Shown one piece after another: positions 43,714 through 54,740 of a DNA stretch of 63,190 nucleotides (the first letter of the stretch is position 1; the number at the start of each line of letters is the position of its first letter). A model generated the notes under the pieces. That model searched no databases, had not been told where the DNA came from, and saw nothing but the letters and a program-made list of their open reading frames with translations. The stretch spans positions 2,496,823 to 2,560,012 of the forward strand of contig BFEA01000114.1 in NCBI GenBank assembly GCA_003427395.1, read 5' to 3'. Origin of the DNA: Chara braunii (taxonomy: Eukaryota; Streptophyta; Charophyceae; Charales; Characeae). The position numbers and the translations under genes were made by a program.

Positions 43714-45807
43714 TGAATTGCAGTTTTATGCGGGCCGTACATTAATTCGAGTTGCTGTTGTTTGCTTTTGAGCTCTACAGGACTCGGGCCCGTGACTTAT
43801 ATTGGCGCGGTTGTGTTTCGTTGTGTGAGTCTTAGTGGGCTCGATCCCTAGACCTGACTGTGGGAGTCTCTGTAGGCTAGTCTTAGAACCATTAGGACTC
43901 ACGGTTTTGCCCTTTTCTGCATCTGAGTGCTAGGCCTCTTTTGTCTTTCCCTTTGTCCCGTTTTGAGTCTAGATTCAGCTCAAGGCTGTAGGTTGTAGGT
44001 CTTAGGCTGTAAGGCAGTCCAAAAAAGTGTCCAAGCCCAAAGGAAACGGGTTCTTTTTTTTGAGCTTCTTTCACGAAGTGCTGCTGGGAGGTCGCATTGA
44101 GGCTACAGCGCTAATTCCCTAGCGGAGGCTCCTTCTTCACAGCGGTTGCTGACGGCCATAGCTGGTCAAGCCAGCTACCTGAAAACAGCACTGGGCTTGC
44201 AGGCCCCAAGTGCTGTAGGCGCATCCTCCTATTTGGTGTACTGTTGGGGTTATGACAGAGCTGCCGTGGAACCCTTCTCCGAAGTGTTTGGCGAAGTGGC
44301 AGCCACCTTCTTCTTCATCAAGTTGCTGTTCTTCTTCTCCATCCTGGGAGCCGTTGTCAAGCGCCTCGGCTCCCGCCTTTTCTTGCATCTGCGAGAAAAG
44401 TCTGGGGGAAAGGCAAGAGCCGATGCGCTCGACACCGTGCTCCGCTGTCGAGTGAACAATTCATCTGCAGTGGGCATCGTGGATGAAGCAGGGTGGCGTG
44501 CTGGCCTCAGGAGGGTGTGTGGCAATTGGTGGACTGAGTAGGTTGGGCGCTGGAGATTGGAGCGGCGCCATAGCTAGAGCTTAACGTCGAAGGAGGAAGA
44601 ATAATTCTCCCTTACTTGATGAAACTCTGTTCTTAGTTGGTTCGTGGGTGTTGATAACGTGGTTGGGATCCCGGGAATTCATGTGGCTGATTACACTGGG
44701 GAGAGACGGTATTAATGACGATTGATTATATTCAACCCTATTTTTGAATTTTCAATTTTGTGAGCTTCCTCTGTGTACTCTCGCCATTGGTGTGGTGTGG
44801 ATTGCTCTCCCCAAGCCTACTTGTCGTTGCACATGTATATGGGAACAGGTGAATGCCCTGCTGGATTCGTTTTTAATCATCAGACATAATAGTTGGTATC
44901 GGAGCTATGACTGCGTGCATCCAGGGGACCAATTAGTGGCCGACATCTGTCGGGCTGGTGGTTGGCAGTTTGGGGCGGCGCCCCGTAGTCTTCAACAGCA
45001 TTGTCTTTCCCTTTTTCCCGTTTTGAGCCTAGTCTTAGGCTGTAAGGCAGTCTACAAAAGTGTTGAAGGCCAAAGGAAACGGGTTCTTTTTTTTGAGTTT
45101 CTTAACTTTCTTTCTCAAAGTGCTGCTGGGAGGTCGCGTTGAGGCCGCAGCGCTAATTCCCTAGCACAGGCACCTTCCTCACAGCCATAGCTGGTCAAGC
45201 CAGCTGCCTGAGGACCGCGCAGGTTTCCAGGGCCCAAGCGCTCTTGGCATATCCGCCTATTTGGTGTACTGTCAAGGTTATGACAGAGCTGCCGTCGAAA
45301 CACTTCTCCGAAATGTTTGCTGAAGTGGCAGCCACCTTCTTCTTCATCAAGTTGCTGCTCTTCTTCTCCATCCTGAGATTCGGGCTCCCCTGTTGAGCAA
45401 ACACTTCAGCTGAAGTGGGCATCGTGGATGAGGCAGAGTGGCGTGCTGGGCTCAGGAGGGTGTGCGGCAATTGCTGGACCGACTAGGTTGGGCGCTGGAG
45501 ATTGGAGTGGCGCCATAGCTAGAGCTTGATGTCAAGGGAGGAAGAAGAAGTCTCCCTTAGTTGGTTTGTTGGTGTTGATAATAATGTGGTTGGGATCCTG
45601 GGAATTCATGTGGCTGATTAAACTGGGGAGAGATGGTATTAATGAGGATTGATTATATTCAATCCTATTTTTGGATTTTGTGAGCTTCTGCAGTGTACTC
45701 TCGTCATTGGTGTGGTGTGGATTGCTCTCCCCAAGTATACTTGTCGTTGCACGTGTATGGGAACAGGTGAATGCCCTGCTGGATTCGTTTTTGATCAGGC
45801 ACATAAC
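43714..45807 (+). mobile_element. LTR - short internal - partial LTR remnant of the Ty3 family
   Basis: 43714-44890 is an LTR (TGAATTGCAG ... CAGACATAAT). The PBS TTGGTATCGGAGC is at 44893-44905, and about 90 bases of leader (to 44997) match 33340-33420. At 44998 the sequence jumps to the middle of another LTR copy (CATTGTCTTTCCC...), which continues to GCACATAAC at 45807. The internal region with gag-pol is deleted. The two LTR parts are closely similar, for example both carry CCATAGCTGGTCAAGCCAGCT. They differ from the 39590 LTR, so they are a subfamily. Confidence 0.8.
44893..44905 (+). promoter_or_regulatory. Primer-binding site, second Ty3-family copy
   Basis: TTGGTATCGGAGC immediately after the LTR at 43714-44890. 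Confidence 0.8.
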
Positions 45808-45814
45808 CTATATA

Positions 45815-45893
45815 TCGTCAAATAGAACTGCCCGGTAAACCGTAGGCAGAGAGGGAGAAGAGGACAACAAACGAGGGGCTGTGACAAACTGTT
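45815..45893. repeat. Inverted copy of the 32928-33000 repeat, running into a gap
   Basis: ATAGAACTGCCCGGTAAACCGTAGGC through GAGGGGCTGTGACAAACTG is the reverse complement of 32928-33000. The 455-base N gap follows at 45901-46355. Confidence 0.8.
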
Positions 45894-46355
45894 TCGTCGG
45901 NNNNNNNNNNNNNNNNNNNNNNNNNNNNNNNNNNNNNNNNNNNNNNNNNNNNNNNNNNNNNNNNNNNNNNNNNNNNNNNNNNNNNNNNNNNNNNNNNNNN
46001 NNNNNNNNNNNNNNNNNNNNNNNNNNNNNNNNNNNNNNNNNNNNNNNNNNNNNNNNNNNNNNNNNNNNNNNNNNNNNNNNNNNNNNNNNNNNNNNNNNNN
46101 NNNNNNNNNNNNNNNNNNNNNNNNNNNNNNNNNNNNNNNNNNNNNNNNNNNNNNNNNNNNNNNNNNNNNNNNNNNNNNNNNNNNNNNNNNNNNNNNNNNN
46201 NNNNNNNNNNNNNNNNNNNNNNNNNNNNNNNNNNNNNNNNNNNNNNNNNNNNNNNNNNNNNNNNNNNNNNNNNNNNNNNNNNNNNNNNNNNNNNNNNNNN
46301 NNNNNNNNNNNNNNNNNNNNNNNNNNNNNNNNNNNNNNNNNNNNNNNNNNNNNNN

Positions 46356-47274
46356 GCAGCCTCATACACTGACAGTTGGGAGGCCCAACCGAAAGAGGAC
46401 CAGTAGCTGCAACTCAAGCGTTGGTTGAAGGGAAATACAGGCCGAGCAACAAAGACATTCCACGGCCTTCTGGGCTTTTCGAAGAATGCAGGCCCTGGGC
46501 GAGAATCGCAGCCTCATACACTGACAGTTGGGAGGCCCAACCGAAAGAGGACCAGTAGCTGCAACTCAAGCGCAGCATCCTGGGGCCTACCGGAAGCTTC
46601 TGGGCCCAGGCCCAGTCCAGCCAGGCTGCGAAGGCAGGCAGGCTCTTTCCATATAGGAAAGAGCTCGCCAGTGGCAGCCTCATTCAGCACTTGCATGCTG
46701 GCGGCAGCGCTGCCGGAGCGGACGCTCGTGGGCTGCTGCTGGCACTGAGAGTCAAGGTGCTAGCGCGTGCGGTCGTGCAGGAAGCAGGGCACTGCTGAGG
46801 ACAGCGCCATAGCCCAGCCTCCATAGCTGGATGGGCTTGGACTACAGTGAGGTGCAGGGGTGGTCTTCGGGTGTACAGAGGGAAGACGTGGGAGTAAGTC
46901 AGGGGAGAGAGAGAAGGATGATGATGATGATGTGAGGGCACATACCTGGTATTGGCGATGGTCTCCATTGGGTGACATCTTCAAGTACTTCGTGGGATGC
47001 TGACATCAACAGTTGCATTGTCAATTAGTAGGCAGACTGTAGCTGTGTAGGAAGTAGGTTGCGCGCCGAGCACCAAGTAGGAAGATAGGGCCTGGATTCT
47101 CATGTTGCTGGTGGCGAGAGCAAGCTCTCATTGACATTGGTTTTCAGTTTTACGATTCTTCACTGGTGTTATATTGGTGCATTTCTGCTTTCTGGACACT
47201 GTGATACTATCTGGCCTTCAATGTGATTGTGCATTCTGGACATTGAAATCTCGCTGTCGCTCATTTTCCTTGCA
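46356..47274 (+). mobile_element. LTR of a second family (5' end in the gap), with 65-bp direct repeat
   Basis: The segment ends TTTTCCTTGCA just before a tRNA-Met-type PBS at 47277-47289 (TTGGTATCGGAGC, continuing TGGTTCGAACTG), so it is read as the 3' part of an LTR. GCAGCCTCATACACTGACAG and the next 45 bases occur identically at 46356-46420 and 46508-46572. Open frames here are not recognisable. Confidence 0.55.
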
Positions 47275-47276
47275 AT

Positions 47277-47289
47277 TTGGTATCGGAGC
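47277..47289 (+). promoter_or_regulatory. Primer-binding site, second LTR family
   Basis: TTGGTATCGGAGC two bases after an LTR-like CA end. The LTR sequence before it is unlike the other family. Confidence 0.65.
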
Positions 47290-48179
47290 TGGTTCGAACT
47301 GTGCTCATTGATTAACAACTGTTTGGTGCTTCCCAGGAAGTGTGGGGCAGTGATAAGGCTTTGGTGTTGAATGATTGGCGGCCCAGGGTCGTGTGGGCGC
47401 GCTAGGAAGCTATGTGGTGACATAGAGGTGTGCGCTGGATGATGAGAGCTCGCTGATGTGGCATTTAAGCTGAGGTGGAACTGCATTCTGCTGTTGGTTG
47501 TGCCGAGGCAAAGACTGGTCATCATAAATACACATCAGGTTGTCGGTGAGGAATCTGTGGTTGGGGGCAACATTATGAGGTACGTTGTTGTCTTCCTTAT
47601 CTACCCTCTCCATTACTTCTTACCGTGAGGAAGTGAGTTATGTCTTGAGAGTCCTCTCGATGTGAGGTGTCGCGAGCGCTCAACCTTGAGAGTCGACATT
47701 CTTCCTGGGCAGCAACCTGGTGGGAGACAGGCGATGCCTCTGAAGGGCCCTGGACGAAGCACTCGGATCACGGTCACCATGCCAACCCGCTGGGACTAGT
47801 ACACGCATGCTTTGCCGCAAGTCCTTGGTTCTGTTGCCGCGCAATAGAGGTCATGCAGGGCATGCCAGCCCTTTGGACAGACGCTTACCAGACCGTCTTT
47901 AAATATTTCTGGGACTCGGTGCTGACTCTGGCTGTGATCGTCGTCCTGTCTGCGACGTTAAATAATTCATGAGGACCTTGGGGGCTGTTCTTAAACTGCC
48001 TCTTGATCAGCCAGATCAAACAGGTGTAAGGCTCGTTGCATGCGAGGGACACGCTGCTCAACCAGATGCTCAGGGCGTTGACACAAAGTGACAACTCAAG
48101 AAGGATACAGGGAGAAGGGGGATTTCGGTAACTGTTCGCTGCGACATTAATTAGACAAACTGCCATCCAGCGTGCATCT
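47290..48179. other. Leader-like or deleted internal region, no recognisable gag
   Basis: Frames at 47667-47972 (+) and 47885-48166 (-) show no motif. If the LTR/PBS at 47277 and the pol fragment at 48180 belong together, gag, protease and most of RT are deleted. Confidence 0.4.
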
Positions 48180-48915
48180 CCGCAGGAAATGATCTAACTC
48201 GACTTGACACCCCTAGGGAGTGGACTGAAGAGTGTGAAGCAAGCTTCAGGAAACTGAAGTATGCTCTAACACACTACGGAGTTCTTAAACTTCCAGATCC
48301 TGACAAGCCATTTGTCATGGCCACAGACGCCAGCCAATATGGCATAGGCGCGGTCCTTGCGCAAAAGGAGGGGCCAAAGTTGAGACCTATCGAGTATATG
48401 AGTAAGAAGATACCGTCTCAAAAGCTAGCAAAGTCCACATATGAGCGTGAGCTCTATGCCCTCTACAGAGCCCTGGTTAATTGGAGACACTACCTCCTAG
48501 GCAGATTCTTCTACTTGAGATCTGACCATGAGACCGTGAGCTGGATCAAGACACAGCTTGTACTCTCTGACGCACTCAAGCAGCGGATTCAAGTGATAAA
48601 CATGTATGACTATCAACTTGATCCAATCAAGGGAGAGTACAATAAAGTAGCTGATGCAATATCACGTCGGGCAGATTACCTGGGCGCGCTAGTGACCGAA
48701 TTTGGCATATCTAACGATTTAACTCGATCTTTGGTGGAAGCCTATCAGCAAGATTCCGTTATGTCTGAGATCGTCCGTAAGTTCAAAGAGAAGGATAAAG
48801 TAACTTTTGACGAATTTACGATGGTAGATGACTTGCTGTTTCTTGAAAAGGCAGGGAATAAAAGACTGTGTGTTCCTAATAAGGAGTCTCAACTTGTTCC
48901 TATTTTGTACATATA
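48180..48915 (+). pseudogene. Ty3/gypsy RT-end and RNase H fragment (open, residues intact)
   Basis: EWTEECEASFRKLKYALTHY and VLKLPDPDKPF (end of RT connection) lead into RNase H: MATDASQYGIGAVLAQ (Asp kept), STYERELYALYRALVNWRHYLLG (Glu kept), LRSDHETVSWI (Asp kept), YNKVADAISRRADYLGAL (Asp kept). The start of the integrase region, DDLLFLEKAGNKRLCVPNK and LVPILY, follows. The frame is open for over 200 codons, in contrast to the 33171-40675 element. It is truncated at both ends. After about 48915 the sequence changes to unrelated minus-strand coding-like sequence. Confidence 0.85.
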
Positions 48916-48939
48916 TCACTTGTCTCAAATGTTCACGCC

Positions 48940-49800
48940 ATCGCACAACCCTCTCGATGTCTTGCCAACATCATTTTTTTGATAAAATGGACTCAAGTCA
49001 TCATGTACACAGGAAATTATCGAAAGCCAGTTATTCGAGTCCGGGTCAAAAGCCTTAGTCAACAAGGTTTGAAACTTACCACCACATGGGATGCAAGAAC
49101 AACAAAAACAGCGGGCTAATCCTATCAACAATACCAAGCCATACCTTACGTCTCTTATCAATACCTAGTTCCCCCCTTATCTCGCTTCCAAAAGATAAAT
49201 TTTCCTCACTCTCTTTCGATCGAGTCGCCTCACCCCCTTCGGTCCTACGAGACGAAGCGACAAACTGTTCACTATGCTTGAAATACGAGCTAGCTTGCAA
49301 CCACTCGTTCCAAGTGTGATGTACGCCGACTTTGTATAACATGAAGTTTCGCCCGTTCCTCGACTGTTTTGTCCTTCTTTAACCTCCATAGGATCCTTTT
49401 TTTTTTATACATCTGTTTCAGTTCTGGCCAAAGTTCTTTCCACAGAACTTCACAATAACTGCCTTAACTCGCTTGATCCTTGCACCATATTGAACATATT
49501 ACCCCACTCCATGGGTCTGACGGAAGAGGTGGCACGTCCTTCTTCAGTTGTCCTCTTCCTTTCTGCTCCGACTCCACAGGAGATACCTTCTGGAACACCT
49601 GTTGCCTTGTGCAACTTCCTAATTGCCTTCGAGAACAGTGGTTGCCTTGTACAGCTTCCTCTTACAGCCTTTGGTGGTGTTTCCCCTGGCGGGCTACACT
49701 CTGTCTGACCCTCAGAGCGGGTATTCTTTCCTTCTTGGGCCACTGAGATCTTGTTCTTCTTCTCCTTCTCCTCAAGGGTCCCCTTCCTCTTCAAATTTAC
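48940..49800 (-). pseudogene. Unrecognised minus-strand coding relic
   Basis: Overlapping minus-strand frames read as one broken protein: a Lys/Glu-rich start (49794 downward), TRQPLFSKAIRKLHKATGVPE, a Trp/Lys-rich ELWPELKQMYKKKRILWRLKK part (about 49330-49440), and a KAFDPDSNNWLSIISCVHD part (about 49010-49070). A GGTAAGT on the minus strand at about 49070 could be a splice donor. I cannot assign a family. It may belong with the gag-like relic at 50300-50770 on the same strand. Confidence 0.35.
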
Positions 49801-49878
49801 TAACCATCTTCTTCCCTTTGCCCTTCACCAAGTCGCTAATCTCATCATTTATTGTCTTTTGGACTTTTGATCTTAGGT

Positions 49879-50030
49879 TCTTTTTTTTTTTTTTTTTTTT
49901 TTAAATGAACCGGGCCCAGTGCCCAAGGCTGGTATTACCAATAAGAAGATTGTGGGTTGAGGCCGGGGTCCTCACAGTCTGCCCGGAGTGACCGAACCAA
50001 ACTTGCTGAGAACCGGGCTTAGGGTCCCTC
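49879..50030 (-). mobile_element. Divergent retroposon 3' end (poly(A) tail and hairpin), minus strand
   Basis: On the minus strand, a GGGACCCTAAGCCCGGTTCTCAG hairpin (about 50000-50023) is followed about 100 bases later by CACTGGGCCCGGTTCATTT and a poly(A) tail (T-run on the plus strand, about 49879-49903). A (GAT)n run lies just upstream, as in the copy near 55150. Confidence 0.6.
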
Positions 50031-50299
50031 ATGTGGAGATGGTGATGATCCTAGATAATGCTAATGATGATGATGATTAGTATCTATAAAGATTATAGAA
50101 GCATATGCTATATCAGCAGTTCTGGCCTTTTTTTTTTCTTTTTTTTTTTCCGTCTCTTCCGATCTCTCAAACCCAGGTTAACACCACTCCTTTCCTAGAC
50201 CAGACAACAGATACTCAGAAACAATACTATCCTAACCAACCTCCCACATTGCTGCTCTCTTCTCGCCATCTAACAGCCCCCCCCGATTCACCACTGAAT

Positions 50300-50770
50300 T
50301 GATGCTCAACATCCTATATGCCTCCTCTTCTTCTTCCTCCTTTTTTGCAAGTTCATCCTATTGGCTTCCTCTATGGCTGCTTTTTTTGCTCCTTGCTTCT
50401 CACCCTCTCCCCCTCTTCTCTCTTTATCTCTTCCGCCCTGTTCTTTTCTTCAAGCATCAACTTGAAAAAGGAAGCCATCGCTCCAAACGACTCCTCCAGT
50501 TCCTTGCTTAACCGCAAGCGCTGGTGTCGGGTTCGACGCTTCATTACTGCCTTCGTTAGAGTTGTCGCCCCCTTCCCCTTGGTAGGGATTTCCCCCTTGC
50601 CTCGGTATCGTAATAATGGCGGAATTGGCCACAGTTACAGCATCTCACTGACTCGCACGGTCTAATCCCCCAACCTTTGTCATTCCATCCTCGCCCATTA
50701 GTTCCAGCCTCCCCCCCATTTATTTCGTTCTCCACCACCACTATTTCTACCCCATCCTGGCGGCCCATTC
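50300..50770 (-). pseudogene. Gag-like relic with a zinc-knuckle sequence
   Basis: The minus-strand frame near 50600-50650 reads VRCCNCGQFRHYYDTEARG: C-x-x-C-x4-H with the final Cys missing. It is followed by PRQGG and Asn/Gly-rich sequence, then a charged LEEKNRAEEIKREEGERV stretch near 50420-50470. Zinc knuckle plus charged coiled coil is common in plant-type Ty3 gag proteins. The element is otherwise unrecognisable. Confidence 0.5.
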
Positions 50771-51078
50771 CATTTTTTTTCCTCCTCCGTTATTGTTCCA
50801 TCCTGGACCTCTTCCCCACGACCTGCTCCCCTTGCACATCGCCTGCCGACACGACTATTTGATGCTGGCAATAAACTTGACGAAGGCTCAGATCTTCGCC
50901 ATAGACGAGATCATCCAATATGGATAGAGGGCAAGGAGCTTAGGATCCATACAACCCACAAATTTTGGCCATGGTGTCGAGCATATGGTCATTTGAACAC
51001 TGACCTAGACTGCCAGCACCACCCTAACAAAGAACAAAACGACAGGCCGTCCAACAAGGGACCCGTTCAAAGCACGCA

Positions 51079-52800
51079 TTGAAGGGTGGTAGACCTGGTA
51101 GTGAGGAGGATGGCAACGTGGTCAGATGGATGTGGGAGAGGCAAGGGGAACTGGATCCTGACTCCAAGCCGCCCGACTCATGGACTCCACCCAAAACGGT
51201 GGAGAGGTATATTGAGCAGCCGGCACATCTCTCCCGCCGCCGCCAGCGAAGCCTGACAAGGCGCCAAGGACCCGACACATGGGCGGGCCCCTTGGAAACC
51301 TGGCACACTGTCTCTACAGTGTGCAGGCAACAGGAAAAGCCCCATAAGCTCGCTAAAAATTGGAGCCTTCAAACCCTCGGGGCAAAGAAGCCCACAATAA
51401 TCACATCACCCTCATTTCTGCAGAAGGGGAGGGCCGGGAAGGAACACAGAACCTGGTCCAAAGGCCACCTACGATCACTGACAACCAGCCTGCACTGCCA
51501 AAGGAACAGGGGGCTGTTCCAGGCCCAGCCCAGGGGACAGATGCGCTCAACTGGACGGAAAGGCGGCCGAATCAGGAAACATGTAGGGAGGAGAAGCAGG
51601 CAATAGAAAGGATAAAGGAGGCGCTGAAGGAGCAGACGTCGGAGGGAAGCAATAGAGCCCCGCAGGGCCTCCCCCAACAGAGGCAGCAGCAGGCAGAGGC
51701 AACACCCCCGAAGATGGAGGATTTCTTTTGGGATGCCTTCGTCCCGGAACCAATGGATATCAAGGTGTCGGCAACCTCGGCGGTGCCCTTCCCCCCCCCT
51801 CCCTGACGAGGTCATGACGGATTGCACCCCAGAAACACAAGGGGGGCCACCTCTCGACTTGGACATGGAAATGAAACTTCGTAGCATAGCGGATTGGCTG
51901 CTAGAACGGCTGTGAACTCTGCCTGCCCAGGGGGGGAGGACTTCTGGGACACTGCTTGTATTCAACTATTCACAATGATAGACAATAACCCAGTCCTGAA
52001 ACACATATTAGATCATGGCCCCTCGGAACACGTTAGTTGGGAGGACACTTTTCACCGGATCTTCTGTGGTACAGACACATTTCCGAGCCCCACATAAGCA
52101 CAACAGTCACAGGAACGCTCGCCCCCCCACCCTCCTCCGGCCCCGCAACGGCCACCGGATGAAAGACAAGCCCCCCCCCTGCCCCCGGGCCCGATCGGAC
52201 CTGCACCAAAATGCCGCACCAGGGGAAGGAATGCCACACCAGGGATAGGAGCTGGAAGAAGAGGGGCAAGCCAGAAAGAGCTGCTGTCCTGTAGGTGGAA
52301 ACTCAGCCAGCTAGTGGAACATGGCCTGCACGAGCAACCACTCGAAAAAACTGACAGGGTCCTGACGGCACCCCTGCGTAAACGAGATGCGAAATGGGAC
52401 ATTGGACTGATACCCGCCGGTCAGACTGGCAACTGGAAGGGCGTCACTTTGCTGGACTGGTGGGCCTTGTGGATGGGTGATAATTTCAAAAAGTAGCTTG
52501 TTGTCAGATTAATGCAAGACTTCATAGCCAGAACCTATGAGGCAGCGGCCCAGGCCACCATCATGATGGAAGGAAGCACCCAACAGATCACTCAAAGGGA
52601 TCTTTACATCCTTCGTGACTCAAACAAAGGAGTCAACATGCAATGGTTTAGTCACAACACACTCTTGGAATTACAATTGTTGAAAATAAAACCCAACTCG
52701 GTATGGTCAGAAATGGACCTGTACACCTGCCTCAAAAAAGGAACATTGACCACAACATCCATTGTCAATTGGGAGCTGAGCACATGGGAAGCCCTGTAGA
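51079..52800 (+). pseudogene. LINE ORF1-region relic
   Basis: Broken plus-strand frames upstream of the endonuclease. 51360-51806 has a charged helix (EEKQAIERIKEALKEQTSEG), then a Gln/Pro linker and MEDFFWDAFVPEPMDIK. 51733-51915 has LDLDMEMKLRSIADWLLERL. 51930-52097 has EDFWDTACIQLFTMIDNNPV. 52314-52800 is a last segment with one TAG. I see no RRM or zinc knuckle. The ORF1 call rests on its position before the APE domain and the same strand. Frames overlap imperfectly and carry stops. Confidence 0.5.
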
Positions 52801-52909
52801 CATGCCTTGCTGACACACCAGTTTCAACCAACTAATGGACCCAGCAGAGATTGCATAATTTGCATTTAACAGGAACCCCGCATTGTCCCGATGCATGTGA
52901 GACGCGGAC

Positions 52910-53783
52910 CTGGATTTATGTTCCATCAATGCCAATGGCCTGGCTACACCCAACCCCCTCAAAACGCGGGCACTTCAGTAACTGATAAGAGGGGTAGGGG
53001 GACGGCAGCAACCAGACATAATTTGCGTATAAAAAACCCACCTTATGGATGAACCGAAGCAACTTATTTGGCCACACCAAGCCTATAGGGCGCATGCACA
53101 GAGGCCGCCCACAGCAGATGTAGCAATCTGGCCCAACTCGCACGTCCAGATGCTGAACTGGGCAGAGGCGAGGAAGAAGGCCGGTGGGTTTCGGCTCAGG
53201 GAATGCCATAACTAGCCGTAATCAGCATTTTTCGCTTGTACGCCCCTCACACAGTGGCCGAGCGGAGATAGTTCTTTGCCAAGATCATGGCAATGGCACC
53301 GACGGGCATAGCACTAGTCTTGGCAGGGGATTTCAATGTGGCCCCGGATCGGTGGATGGACAGGTGGACTTCGCAGTCCCCCTGCCCCCAGTATGTGGAA
53401 GAGGATGAGCATATGTTGGGGGAATTGTGCAGCTCCTTTTCCCTCTTCGACACATACCGCAGAGTTCACCCCGTGGAAAAAACTTTTTCGTGCATACGAG
53501 ATGGGGACGCGACCTGACACTCCAGGTCGAGCATAAACTTAATTGTACTGTCCCAGGAGCTGGACTGCGCTCTCCAGATGGCAGTCTTGCACCACGAAGT
53601 CTGCACCCTGGCCTGGACCACAAGATGCGGTGCGGCCCTCTCCTTCAGAAAACGGTCAGACCAAGTAACTGGGTTTTACAAACTCGACACATCTATTCTC
53701 AAACAATGCAAGATGTGTGGAGTTTCTGGGAAGAGCAAGAATCTTCGTTTACTTCAAAGATTAGATGGTTTAACAATGGTCCT
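52910..53783 (+). pseudogene. LINE ORF2 endonuclease (APE) relic, cut off in the linker
   Basis: APE-type motifs across shifting frames: DLCSINANGLATPNPLKTRALQ (start), QQPDIICV followed by a stop where E-T-H is expected (KTHL), FRLYAPHTVAERR, ALVLAGDFNVAPDRW (GDFN catalytic block), FDTYRRVHPVEKTFS and LDHKM (relic of S-D-H). The linker MQDVWSFWEEQESSFTSKIRWFNNG aligns with the one at 62380-62260 (minus). At 53784 a T-rich run interrupts it, the poly(A) tail of a minus-strand retroposon. The RT half of this copy is absent downstream. Confidence 0.75.
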
Positions 53784-54010
53784 TCTTTTTCTTTTCTTTT
53801 TTTTAAGAACATTTTGCCAGCGTCAACAGATAGGAGTGATGGTAAGAGCATGCACTCCTACCTGTCTTCCAGGGGGCTCCAGTCTATTGGTAGGGAGCTA
53901 CACCTGCTGGAATGGGGCTCCAGTCTATTGGTGGGGAGCTACACCTGCTGGAACGCGGGTCCAGCGTCCCGTAATTCGTCGGGTTGGTAAAACAGCACCT
54001 GCTGGGAACC
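53784..54010 (-). mobile_element. Minus-strand retroposon 3' end with duplicated hairpin head
   Basis: On the plus strand: T-rich tail (53784-53803), then two tandem copies of GGCTCCAGTCTATTGGTRGGGAGC-TACACCTGCTGGAA (53876 and 53919), then hairpins CTGGA-ACGCGGG-TCCAG and CTGGG-AACCGGG-CCCAG. On the minus strand the order is hairpins, head, A-tail. Confidence 0.7.
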
Positions 54011-54052
54011 GGGCCCAGGTTCCTTCGTACACTTTGCTGATGATACCTCTGT

Positions 54053-54740
54053 TTTTTTTTTTTTTTGTTCCCCCCTCCCCCCCCCAAAAAATAGCCCTTG
54101 CATAAGCCCTCGATTCCGACGGTGGTAAGAGAACCGTCCAAATTGAGCGCTTATCTGTCGGGCTGCTCCATCTATTGGTGGGGAGCAGCACCTCCTGGAA
54201 ACTGGGTCCAGCGTCCCATTGATACATCTTATAACACAGAGAGTGCTGTTTGTTGTTTCCTAGGACTGTAACCATTGCTGTCGCAACCTGGGGCTCCGTT
54301 GTCCCATGGAGCTGCCAGTATCACCCATCCCATCTTAGAGCACCCCTTTTCTATTAGCCCAGCCCTATTCAGAAGCCCCCCTATTCGTTATTGGTATGTC
54401 TGTTCCTTTTTGTTTTTTAAATAGCCCTTGCGTAAGCCCTCGATTCCGGCGGTCGTAAGAGAACCGCCCGAATTGAGGGCTTATCTGTCGGGCTGCTCCA
54501 TCTATTTGTGGGGAGCAGCACCTGCTACAAACCGGGTCCAGCGTCCCATTGATACATCTTATAACACAGAGAGTATTGTTTGTTGTTTCCTAGGACTGTG
54601 GCCATTTCTGTCACAGCCTGGGGCTCTGTTGTCCCATGGAGCTGCCAGTATCACCCATCCCATCTTGGAGCACCCCTTTTCTATTAGCCCAGCCCTATTC
54701 TGCAGCCCCCCTATTCGTTATTGCAATGTCTGTTCCTTTA
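54053..54740 (-). repeat. Tandem duplication (period 330 bp) of a retroposon 3' end
   Basis: ATAGCCCTTGCnTAAGCCCTCGATTCC starts at 54091 and again at 54421. Both copies run through the hairpin, CCATTGATACATCTTATAACACAGAGAGT, CCTAGGACTGT, CCCATGGAGCTGCCAGTATC and end CTATTCGTTATTG-ATGTCTGTTCC. Each is preceded by a T-run (54053-54066; 54409-54417). Confidence 0.85.

Noticed and set aside
44146-44541. 131-codon plus-strand frame inside the LTR
   Set aside because: The corresponding frames in the LTRs at 39590 and 44998 are not conserved as protein, and the position inside an LTR argues against a gene.
43671-45826. TATATATCGTCAAATA on both sides of the 43714-45807 LTR remnant as a long target duplication
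   Set aside because: The left copy is about 20 bases away from the LTR start within a TA microsatellite. LTR elements make 4-6-bp duplications, so this more likely reflects the interrupted target plus slippage.
53868-54560. tRNA gene or tRNA-like fold in the GGGAGCAGCACCTGCTGG repeat
   Set aside because: No cloverleaf and no canonical A/B boxes. It is better explained as a LINE/SINE 3'-end hairpin next to poly(A) tails.
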